From Kappaphycus alvarezii (taxonomy: Eukaryota > Rhodophyta > Florideophyceae > Gigartinales > Solieriaceae): a DNA stretch of 64,000 nucleotides. Positions 25,022 through 33,653 of the stretch are shown piece by piece (position 1 is the stretch's first letter; each line of letters starts with the position of its first letter). A program made the translations under genes and the position numbers. The stretch lies in assembly GCA_002205965.3 (NCBI GenBank), contig NADL03000635.1:496001-560000 (forward strand), given 5' to 3'. The notes under the pieces are model-generated. The model worked only from the letters and a program-made list of their open reading frames with translations. It was not told the DNA's origin and searched no databases.

Positions 25022-25375
25022 ATCTACTAGGGTAGCCACTTACGTACCCTGGGAACGGAGGTTCTCTGGAATATATACACTTTCAAGCTGTCGCCGTAAG
25101 TATCGCTCAAAACCCTTTCCCAAAAATCAACTGGCGTTATTCTGAGCGAGTCTGGCCGCGTGACGAGCGAACAATGTCGCTGCGCATCAGCAATCGGAAC
25201 GGCTGCCTGTGCGGCAATATCAGTCGCAACCCGGTTGGCGAAGTCCCGACAGGTCGTGCCAGGCCCGTGGAAAGTGGAAGGTTAATGAAGCGATGCCCAG
25301 GACTCTTTGAACGTAACAACTCGGCAAAGTGTGAATGTCCTTGCCAAGGCGAGCATTGTTAAGGGTGTTTTTGGG

Positions 25376-27184
25376 TTAAATGGGGTGGTTTACTTATTTT
25401 TCCGGATAACCGCAATGTTTGGTGGGTTTACTTAAATGGGTTGGTATAAAGAGGCGTTTATACTGAAACAGATGACCAGTAGATTGGGTGAGACAGAGTG
25501 GAACTAGACATAACAGGGAAGAGGCCTAACTTACGTAAGGACGAAGATACTAGGAGAAAAGAGGTTCTCTGGAACATACTAACTTTCACGTAGCGGCATT
25601 AAAACTCACTCAAAACCCCTTCCAGCAGACAACTGGAGTTAATCTGGACAAGTCTCGCCGCGTGACGAGCGAACAGTGTTTGCGTTGCGTGAGCAATCGG
25701 AACAGCCGCCCGTGCAGCAATGCCGGTCGCAGCCAGTTTCGCAAAGTCCCGAGCAGCCGGATGCCAGCCCCACAATGTGGAAAGTAGAAGGGCAATGAAG
25801 CGATGCCCAGGGCCTTTTGGACGTATCAATTCGGCAAATCGAGTGTCCTTGCGAAGGCGGGCATGGTTAAGGGGCTTTAGTGGGCATCGCGCCATGGAGG
25901 GAAGGCGGGCGGGGGTCAATGGGTGGATGACAGTTACGTCGAAAAAGTCTGTCCCCCCGTCCTCTCCGAGCGCCTTGATGTCCGGGCGAACTGCGTGGCC
26001 GCGTTGTGGCGGCTCGAGGACAGGGTTTCAGGCAGCTTTGGAGAGATCTGCACCAAACGAACGTGTCTGCGAGTCATGCCCCCACCCGCTTGTAGATCCA
26101 TAGGCACAGCACAGCGCGTAGTCACCTTACTGATCCATGAGGGTCGTGCATCCCCCTTTGGAGCATTTCGAATCGAAAGGAAACAGTGGCACCCCGCAAT
26201 AGAACTGCAAGCACGTCTTTTAATTGCCGTCCGTGATGTAGGTACCCAACCCCGGAGCCGGTTGGCATGACAGCCAGTCCTTGCAAACCTCCACTGACAA
26301 CGAGGCTCGGAATGGAACAGTCCTCTCATCTCCCTTCGGCATGGCATCAAAGTCCTTTTCCTCAACTAGGCGGACGAGTTGCCCCTGCCCAAACCTCTGC
26401 ACGGAGTCGATAGCCGTGAAATGGACCACCTTCTCGGGTGCCACTTGTGTCTTCCAGTCGTCGTGCGCTCGAACTGCGGATTTTTACGAATGAAGAGCAG
26501 TGTTCGGTAGCACAGCCAGAAGGATAGAGTAAACGGCACGCGTGAGGGACACGGAGGAAAGGAACGCAGCCGCCGCAGTGAGCTTTGCAGAGCGAAGCCC
26601 AATGCCAAAAGTTGGCTTGAGGGGCCAAAGGGCGCCACAGGGAGCTGCAATTCCCGAAAAGTATTGCTGTCCAGAACCCCGCCAATCAACCCCCGCAGTG
26701 TAGCTTCAACAGCGGAATCGAATTCCACAGCCCCCTTAGCAGTGGAATGAGGGGAAGTACACGTAGGAGGTAGTTAATGCGACATACGCTGAAGCAGGTC
26801 CGTAGTAGATGGAGAGCTACTTGAGTGTCCTCCAAGGTGAACAAATCGCTGAGGAGAGGCTTCAGCGAAGCGCCATGCTTTGAGAATTCGCGCTCCACGA
26901 ATAGGTCCGATCCGATTGGGGCGCGGAGCACTTTTGTCCCTTCACTATTGTCCTGGCGAAGGTCGGCTGGGAAGGACTGCTGAACAGACGGGGGGGGCGG
27001 TTGGCCACCAGACGGCACACTTATCCATGCGGAGGTGCAAACGCAAAGCGCGCACCTCCACGGAAGAGAGGAATTCTAGTGCCGTTCGAATGGCTTCGTG
27101 GATGCCAACTATGTACCCATCGTCCAAGTACCACAGCTGAAGGGGTACAGAAGGCCTGCCTGTGGTGTCGCCCACATTTTCCAG
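25376..27184 (-). pseudogene. RLE non-LTR retrotransposon (element 2): RT motif C, thumb, zinc finger, endonuclease, 3' UTR
   Basis: 3' half of a minus-strand element whose 5' half lies at 27651-31387. In coding order: RT motif C LQLWYLDDGYIVG (about 27130), a thumb with KVLRAPIGSDLF and QVALHLLRTC (26700-26960), a degraded Cys/His finger near 26100-26180 (GDYALCC, H), then RPDIKALGEDGGTDFFDVTV and LRKDTRF (25800-26000), the RPD...D-V-T-V...K pattern of a restriction-like endonuclease. It uses its RT to copy element RNA at a nick made by the endonuclease. Several frameshifts make it nonfunctional. The 3' UTR ends near 25376 with the complement of AAATGGGGTGGTTTACTTA, abutting the next truncated copy. 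Confidence 0.75.
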
Positions 27185-27640
27185 GCAGGTTCTCAGTTCC
27201 CGCGTCATTTTTGGCAGCCTCCAACAGAAGAGTGAGGGCCTTCAACCCGATGTCCTCTCTGAATGCGGCGCGAAATGAAAAGCAGAGAAGGTATCAATCC
27301 TTTATCGCGACCTCCACCAGAGGTAGGCTCGTGCCTGTGCCAATCTCCACTCTGGCACCGGATGCATGTGCAGTGCTAAATGACGTGGCAAGGAACGAGG
27401 CTGTGAGGGCACTGGAGATGTACGGAAAGTTTCGGAGGGATTTGATGCAAGAGCACGCTGCAGCAGCCGTCATGTTCAATACGGCCTGCTTGATGGCTGG
27501 CCTGAAGGTAGCATTTTAGGGAGCGTAGTTCCTTCCCCATTACGGTGTCAGTATACCCTTTTTGAGTCGATTAGGGTTGTCTGGAAAACGATGGGATAGA
27601 TCGGATATATCTTGCAAGAGTAAAACACTCAAACGTTTCC
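27185..27640 (+). mobile_element. 456 bp 5'-truncated RLE family 1 insertion, with target duplication
   Basis: Plus-strand copy containing the end of the endonuclease gene: FNPMSSLNAARNEKQRRYQ (K...Y motif), PVPISTLAPDACAV, and the C-terminus MQEHAAAAVMFNTACLMAGL ending at a stop near 27519. Then comes the complete 3' UTR (GGGAGCGTAGTTCCTTCCCC ... AAGAGTAAAACACTCAAACG). Flanked by CATTTTcCAG (27175-27184) and CATTTTgCAG (27641-27650), a 10 bp duplication with one difference. It sits inside the RT gene of element 2, between RT motifs B and C, and defines the family 1 3' end used to recognise the short copies elsewhere. Confidence 0.8.
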
Positions 27641-27650
27641 CATTTTGCAG

Positions 27651-27789
27651 CACAAGGGAGAATGAAAGTGGACCCAGAGGACCATCTTGCTGCATGCCTA
27701 CTGATAGAGGTTGGATAAGGAAGGTGGAGGGAATGAAAGAAAGTTTGCCAGCTCTGGCCAGAATTTACTTGGAGGTGCTCAAGTCGCAA
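27651..27789 (-). pseudogene. Element 2 RT segment with motif B
   Basis: The minus strand reads SVGMQQDGPLGPLSFSLVLQ, matching RT motif B (GVQQGDPLGPLLF...) of this class. It resumes as motif C just past the plus-strand insertion at 27185-27640. In the coding direction its start follows directly after the unexplained insert at 27790-28496. Confidence 0.75.
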
Positions 27790-28496
27790 CTTATGTAGAA
27801 CTATTTCGCCACACTCGCACTCAACTCTTACTCTAACTAAACCCTATCCATGTGAGCGGGACACTCAATACTACCAATCATCACAAGACATGACATAGTA
27901 ACACTGGCACAGACTCATGCCAGCTTATAACTAACAGTGCACAACAGTGCACAACACTACATCACGTTATCATGTGTATGCACTAACTCAACAACTGCAC
28001 GTAACTACACAATCACTACTCGTCCCCAAATTCACAACACAACTCGTACACATGCAACGACATGTATACAGGCCACTACTGTAACCGCCACCACTGTACT
28101 TGACTCATCACCATAGTGCATCAAAACCCATCAACCTGTACTGCATGTACACGTACATACCTGTCCACTCTGTACTGCACAGCCGTACTGTACGGCATAG
28201 CCATATGTACTAGCTACACACGTGTACGCAAGAACAACTCACTAGAGCCACAATACTTGTACGTACCACGTTGCGTGTGAGCATTTGCAGTAGCCAACCA
28301 GAAGTCCGTTTCACGATGAGTTTGAGATGAGGCGCATATGCGCTTTCCAAACGGCACCCTCCAAAACAGCCCATGCTCCCCTGCACTTTTGGTTTTCAGT
28401 GACAGCACAGGGTTCACAGCCAACACCTACCACGCCTCGGAGCATATCAATCCCACAACACGGATGACCCGGGTTTACCGCATACGTGTAATTGAC
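27790..28496. other. G-poor insert of unknown origin inside the RT gene
   Basis: About 700 bp separating two RT segments that are adjacent in the protein (motif A region ending FPELLP, then motif B). From about 27800 to 28230 the plus strand is rich in A and C, with very little G and many short palindromes (GTAC, CATG, TGCA). The last 260 bp are ordinary. Neither a gene nor a target duplication could be seen. It is probably another insertion, but its class is unknown. Confidence 0.5.
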
Positions 28497-28600
28497 TCAG
28501 GGTAAGAGCTCCGGGAACCTCTGCTCGACCTCCTTCAAAAATGCACTTCGGCTGACCAGGTTGATTGCGTTTTGAAAGTCAACGGTTAACAGTGCATACT
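28497..28600 (-). pseudogene. Element 2 RT segment with motif A
   Basis: The minus strand reads YALLTVDFQNAINLVSRSAF then LKEVEQRFPELLP, the motif A region of RLE-type RTs (VDF.NAFN.VSR..FL..V). The catalytic Asp is kept. It resumes in frame across the LTR insertion at 28601-30103: removing that insert plus one duplication restores an uninterrupted RT. Confidence 0.8.
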
Positions 28601-28925
28601 GCCGGAAGAAAAAAAGGGTCCTGTTCGCAACTTGAAATCCGTCCTTGACCAATCGTCCTACCTTTGTCTTTCCAAAACAAATTCTGAGTATCTTTTTCCT
28701 ATATGAATTCAAATTCACTGTACAACTCCATTTTCTATTTTATGTTTGAATATTTGGTTCTCCTCTCCAAAGAGACGCCTTTCAATTCGTGGTCACTTCG
28801 CCTCCCAAATACAGTTACGATATTTTATCACGCAGATTTTTATGATGCCCCCGAATTCATGCAAATGCAAGGCCACAGCATCCCCTTTTTTTTTACCAAG
28901 ACCATGATGATTACCAAAGACATGT

Positions 28926-28938
28926 CTCTATTTAAAGT
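28926..28938 (+). promoter_or_regulatory. TATA-like box of the LTR
   Basis: CTATTTAAAGTGC lies about 110 bp upstream of the ATG at 29044 and is conserved in copy A. It is the likely LTR core promoter, which would place the ORF in the transcribed part of the LTR. Confidence 0.45.
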
Positions 28939-29043
28939 GCTATAGCATTATCGCTGAAGCATCACTCCTACCGCCAACAATTCGATAAGCTGATTAACAT
29001 TTCTGTCAACATCCGCAACCCCACTCATCCCTTTTCCAGAAAT

Positions 29044-29616
29044 ATGACGTCAAATCGCCCCTCTGTCACTATCTCCAAAATCCGCCCTTCCCGTCCCATC
29101 AATGGCCTCCGTCTCGCCGCTTACGGGCCAACCGATGCCGACGACTACATCCGGCGGCAAACTAAGAAGAAAATCATCGAGTTCGTTCGCCGCCTCTCCA
29201 TAGAAGAAGAGGCGGGGGAGGTCAGTGAGGACGAGACTGAGAAAGTCGAGGAGGAGAGTGGGGAGTCCTTCGAGGAATGGTTAGCCCCTCAGCTAATGTA
29301 TGAGACTCGGGAGAAGTATGGGGAGGAAGAGGAGGATGGGGAGGAGGATGGGGAAAAGGATGGGGAGAAGGATGGGGAGAAGAAAGAGAAGGAGGAGGAG
29401 GACGGGGAGGACGGGGACGAGGACGAGGTGGATGAGGGAACAGGGGGCATGGAAAGTGTTGGACTGGTGGGCCCTGGACTGGAGAGTATGGAACAAGTGG
29501 TGCCGACGCTGGAACCGGATGAAGATATCTTTAGTAGTTTAGGTATCTCCCAGGAGGGAAAAGAGAGCTATGGGCCGTTCGTAAATATTTTTTTTGGGAC
29601 TGCTTGGACAGCATAG
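29044..29616 (+). CDS. LTR-encoded acidic protein of unknown function (best copy)
   Basis: 190 codons from ATG. I do not recognise the family. Residues about 1-55 form the conserved module: RPSRPINGLRLAAYGPTDAD, then YIRRQTKKKIIEFVRRL. Residues 60-100 are Glu-rich with FEEWLAPQLMYETREK, residues 100-135 are DGE/EKE repeats built on a 12 bp unit, and the C-terminal part is more mixed (GGMESVGLVGPGLE, QVVPTLEPDEDIFSSL). Compared with copy C the last approximately 30 residues are lost through a length change in a T-run near 29590. No signal peptide or membrane segment. It lies entirely inside an LTR. Diverged copies keep the N-terminal module, suggesting it was once selected. Role unknown; it could be an accessory protein of the LTR element. 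Confidence 0.65.
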   Translation: MTSNRPSVTISKIRPSRPINGLRLAAYGPTDADDYIRRQTKKKIIEFVRRLSIEEEAGEVSEDETEKVEEESGESFEEWLAPQLMYETREKYGEEEEDGEEDGEKDGEKDGEKKEKEEEDGEDGDEDEVDEGTGGMESVGLVGPGLESMEQVVPTLEPDEDIFSSLGISQEGKESYGPFVNIFFGTAWTA

Positions 29617-30103
29617 ATATTTTAGAGGAGCTGTTTGGATCTGATTTAGAGAATGGGAAATAAGAGGACCTCATTAATTGTTAGTTTCTTAAGTATCTTT
29701 TTTTTAGAGTATATCATGCACACAAATTGTTTGTCTACACTTTCTGGTACCTTCTGTAGTTTTGTTCAGACTTTAGGGGTATCCAAAAGTCTATATAAGC
29801 TCAGTAAACTGCTTCCTCGTGGAGAGGTCAAGCAAGTTGGCAGACAACTTCAACCCCAGTCCCAAATAGTTAGGAAGTTGAGAGTCAACTTCAGACCCAA
29901 GAAGAGTTTATTTTACGCTAGCCACTAAGCATAGGTGGTAGAACCTGCCCCTTCCATACTTGCTTGTAGCCCTTTCAACTGTTTTTCCTATCCACTCCTT
30001 TTTGTTCGTTCAACTATACCACGGTAGCACTTTTGTCGCTTGAAACACCTCCTTGGGGTTATTGCTTCTGAGGATCTCTTCCCCTGCCGATTTATCCCTA
30101 TCA

Positions 30104-31387
30104 CATACTCTACCGATTAGCCATGCTCCTCATAAAGTCGCCGTACAGCGTGGGCAATTGCCTCAGACCCTCCTGACGTTGCTTCTCCCAACTGTAGTGG
30201 CTGAATGTATTGGGAAGCCTTTTCGGAAATGCGAGTCAGCAAACATCTTCCCACCAAGCGACGGAATTTCTCGCCCACGGCGATCGGTCGGATTCCTCCG
30301 GCCGGTTTTAGGAGTTTCGTAAGCGGCGCACCTGCGATCCATGCTGATATAGCTGCAGGGGCCTTCTCGTTGGCTACCAAGTTGACCACACTAGTTAGAG
30401 CAGCTAGCAAGCTTCGAACGCCATTGACAACTGGTGGGACCTGTAAAAGCTCAACTAGGTGTTTTGAGCGGAGTCCAGAACCCCCTGTGGCGCTACCCCT
30501 TGGAAGCTCCGAACGCACCGGAGAACAATTTCTGCAGTGAACTGGGGTCAAGCCAGCAACGAGTCAGGGGAAGCGGGTTGGTACGACTCCGTAGTTGGAG
30601 AGCGCTGTGGGTGTTTCTCCCGAAGAGTGGAAACCACCTCTGTGGAGGGGCATGCGATCCCCGAAGATCCCAGCGCTCGCGCTGCCTTGCCGTGAGCGCC
30701 CTCCTTTGCAAGCCTCAGGGCGCGCCGTTTGTTGATCTCCGCTTGTTCCTCTTCAGTTCCCTTATGCAACGGGCGGGACGTTGCCGAGGCGTTTGCCGTT
30801 CGCATCAAAGTTTCGTACTATCCATCACGCCACAGTTGAATGCGTGTAGCAAAAATACGAGAATTTGATGCTGTGCCCGGAACGAGGGTTGAGAGGGTGG
30901 GGGGCTTGGGATTGGCAAGGATCGCGGACGGGAATGGGAACAAATTAATGAATGCCTCCACAGCTTGAGGATAACCATGTGGTGCGTTCGCGTATTCTCC
31001 AAGGATAGCTAGCTCTCTTGAAATCCGCTGACGTTCACGTCGCGGTATGTGTTGCGCTAGCGGAACGTGAATAGTGAAGATTGTGTGCAAGGGGGGAAGC
31101 GGCTGTCTCCTCGGGCCGTTCAAGGAGGGAGCGGTGGTGGGAAAAGGTGGAGGAGGAGAGGCATTCGGGATGGGCTGTGTTTCGGGTGGATTGATTGAGG
31201 CTGAAGCTACCTCAGGGGGTGTAACCTCGTTCGGTACACGAGATGCAGATGGTGCTCGAGGAGTGGAGCGAAGTTGCGTGGGTAAGAGCGGAGTGTACCG
31301 AGGAGGGGTTGAGAACCTGTCGCCGCACTCTGGGCATGGCCAATATGTGTAGGAATGAAGGCCATTTTGAAGCTTACGCCCAACCGT
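30104..31387 (-). pseudogene. Element 2 5' part: N-terminal zinc finger, linker and RT start
   Basis: In coding order on the minus strand: a Cys-containing finger (HSYTYWPCPECGDRF, about 31350-31310), a Pro/Ser-rich linker, then RRALRLAKEGAHGKAARAL, VVSTLREKHPQ (30550-30760). Then comes the RT start GSATGGSGLRSKHLVELLQ (about 30480), APAAISAWIAGAPLTKL, GGIRPIAVGEKFRRLVGRCL and IAHAVRRLYEEHG at 30120. This is the amino-terminal RT region of RLE-type elements. A stop follows EEHG and there are further frame changes. The 3' end of the next element (31388-36000) abuts it directly. Confidence 0.75.
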
Positions 31388-32640
31388 TGAGCGGGAAATT
31401 GGGTTGGTTTACTGCGAGTAATGGAAAGGTTGGCAGTCCTATTTAATTGTAATCAAACCATTAACAGGACGTGTGACAGCACGTGCAATACAAGTCTTTG
31501 AGCGTGCGTACCAACTAGAAAGTCGCTGGTAGACCGGTTGACAAACAGGCTGCGTTGGAGGTGATCATCAACGCTGCGTGTCGTTGGAGGAAAATTGTCT
31601 TCACCCTGGAGTATGGCAAGGAACGTGGCTGTGAGGGCACTGGAGACGTACGGAAAGGTTCGGGGGTTTTGATGTAAAGGCACGCTGCAGCAGCCGCCAT
31701 GTCCAATGCGGCCTGCTTGATGGCTGGCCTGAAGGTAGCATTTTAGGGAGCGTAGTTCCTTCCCCATTACAGTGTCGTTATACCCTTTTTGAGTCGATTG
31801 TGGTTGTCTGGAAAACGATGGATAGATCGGATATACCTTCCAAGAGTAAAACACCCAAACGGTTCCCCCCTGGAGTATTGGTCCAAGGCTCGGTTGGCGA
31901 CCGCTCGGGCTACCTCCGTGATGTGGCGGAACGCTATTGGATACCACCCCAAGTGTGGAGATAGGAACGGGCACGATTATGTTCCTGCCAGGGAAGCAGG
32001 CTAAGAATCCCTGGTATTTCCGTAGCTTGTCCGCGTGGGCTGCGTTCAAGATGGTAACGAGGTTAAAGGTTCTCATTCTGAGATGAGAAGGAGCCAGCGG
32101 GTTCGCGAAGGCCACATCGAAATAATCGGTGCCGCCAGTGGCGCCCGTTGCCGTCATGTCAGGCCTTATTTTGTGTTCCCGTGCGACCGGGGTTCGACGG
32201 CGGGATGCCTTGCGCCTAGGCTCACGTCGTTACTTAGTAGGGTGACCTGGCCCTCGTGGCTGACGATCCGTTGCGCTCCGTACCTGCAGTGGATCAAGTG
32301 GTCGCCGTGGACGTCCACTGTTTCTGGGCATTCGACTCTTGGGCATGTGGTTACTGGCTCGAAGAGCGGGGCTTGGCAATAATATTTGAGCCACACCGAG
32401 AAATGTCGGGTGCCAATTGCGGTCTTCAAGCCTGTTGTGGGAGGGCAATGGACCCATTCCTTGGCACCTGAAAGAGTCATTGAGGTCCTGAAGGCCTGTG
32501 TACGGCAACTGCCCACTGGAAGCTCTTCATATATTGCAGCATGGACTGCGTCAGTCAGTGTCTTTTGCGGTCGAGGGTTAGAGCAAAAAGACTGAATGGG
32601 AGCCTGTCGACCGGGCGACAAGATGAATTCTACTGAGTGA
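31388..32640 (-). pseudogene. RLE retrotransposon element 3: zinc finger, endonuclease and 3' UTR
   Basis: Minus-strand continuation of element 3. A finger with CPRVECPETVDVHGDHLIHC (about 32270-32330) is preceded by WLKYYCQAPLFEPV. The endonuclease has TDYFDVAFANPLAPS and DKLRKYQGFLA (K...Y), then PVPISTLGVV and, past a nested plus-strand insertion (31615-31867), VKTIFLQRHAALMITSNAAC with the C-terminus near 31515. The 3' UTR ends about 31388 with the complement of GAAATTGGGTTGGTTTACT, directly joined to the 5' region of element 2. Several stops. Confidence 0.75.
31615..31867 (+). mobile_element. 253 bp 5'-truncated RLE family 1 insertion, with 11 bp target duplication
   Basis: A plus-strand copy of the last approximately 130 coding bases of the endonuclease gene (with GCGGCCTGCTTGATGGCTGG) plus the 3' UTR. 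Flanked by a perfect CCCTGGAGTAT at 31604-31614 and 31868-31878. It lies inside the minus-strand endonuclease gene of element 3; without it the host frame joins up. Truncation point and clean duplication are typical of target-primed reverse transcription. Confidence 0.88.
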
Positions 32641-33647
32641 CTGCCATCTTGGCCTCCGCGTAAGTTGCCAAGTCGCTCACTTCAGACGGCGGGCAGCGCT
32701 CGCCTAGCTTGTTTGTATGTGAGCAAGACGAGAGGAAGGCGGCTGCGGCGATGCCTTTGGCTGATTTAAGGCCGATTCCTGGTGTAGGCTTTTTGTCCTC
32801 AATTTTTTGGGCGGGAGTTGTAACTCGCGAAAGACTGTACTGTCGAGGACGCCTCCTGCCAAAGTCCTCATTGACTGTTCCATCAGCTGGTCGAAATAAT
32901 TGGCTCCTTCGATGGTGTACGATGGCGGCACGACCCGAAGGAGATAGCCCAACTTACATACCCCTAAGCAGTTCCTTAAAATCTGGAAGGAGACCTGTGT
33001 ACCCTGAAGTTCCGTGACGGCCTACATAAAGGGTTCCAGAGAGAGCACGTTGTTGGTAAAGTAGTGCCTCTTGAAGTCATTTGAGCCGATAGGCGCATTC
33101 AGGACCGCAGTTCCCTCGCTGTAGACTTGTTGGATCTCTCGGGGGTACGCGGCTGTGACGACCACTTCTGGAGCCGTGGGCTACCATATTTTACACTTGG
33201 GAAGTGCCAGGTGTAGACTGAGGCGCGTTGTCTCGGGAGAGGACAGAATTGCGATAGCTTTCAACAGAGAGACATTTTGGCCACTATGTAGCCGTTATCA
33301 TGATACCACAGCTGTAGGAATATCTCGTGGACCTCTTTGTCGCCCTTCGACAACGTCAGCATGTCTCGTATCTTCAGGGTTAGCCTATGAAGGACCATGT
33401 CGAATAGCAAGCCGCTGAACGGGTCGCCGTGCTGGACACCTATCACACTAGGTAGTGTATCGAAAACCGTCCACAAACGTGCTGGATCGTTGTAACAGTA
33501 CATTAACCAGCGCAGCAATTGTGGAAAATACATTTGAACCGCTTCGAGAAAAGCAGATCGACTGCAAAGATTGAACGCTTTCTTAAGATCTACTGGATGC
33601 AGCGCAAAGTCTGATGAGTTGCCACCTGTATTAAACATTCGTCGTTT
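32641..33647 (-). pseudogene. Element 3 RT: motifs A, B, C and thumb
   Basis: In coding order: FALHPVDLKKAFNLCSRSAF (motif A, about 33560-33620), GVQHGDPFSGLLFDMVLHRL (motif B, near 33400-33450), LQLWYHDNGYIVA (motif C, near 33290; the usual YLDD has become YHDN). After further breaks comes the thumb GYLLRVVPPSYTIEG, GVLDSTVFRELQLPP (32800-32950). The changed motif C would abolish polymerisation. The segment starts directly at the LTR insertion (copy C). Confidence 0.78.
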
Positions 33648-33653
33648 GGCGTG

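Larger units (their letters stand above)
24790..25375 (-). pseudogene. RLE retrotransposon family 2, 5'-truncated tandem copy
   Basis: The minus strand 25319-25137 reads RSKSPGHRFINLPLSTGLAR, matching RPKGPGHRFIALLLSTLWGW of the longer copy at 25599-25919, and the two stay similar through GAGGTTCTCTGGAA in the 3' UTR (25060 versus 25560). The 3' end is near 24790-24850 (complement of GGCGGTTTACTTAATATTCC). Only the last part of the endonuclease domain is left. It sits head-to-tail behind the longer copy. Two short family 1 insertions (24880-25021) interrupt its 3' UTR. Confidence 0.65.
28601..30103 (+). repeat. Solo LTR, 1503 bp, with acidic-protein ORF (copy B)
   Basis: Inserted in the RT gene of element 2. 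The RT frame runs up to SVEYA on one side and continues ALLTVDFQN on the other. Flanking repeats are CATACT at 28595-28600 and 30104-30109. Reading the LTR as TG...CA gives a 5 bp duplication (CATAC on the plus strand), typical of LTR-element integrase. Sense orientation is plus, opposite to the RT. It has a TATA-like CTATTTAAAG at about 28928, an ORF at 29044-29616 and a non-coding 3' part. It is nearly identical to copy A in inverted orientation, making a 1.5 kb inverted repeat with a 4.2 kb spacer. Confidence 0.85.
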
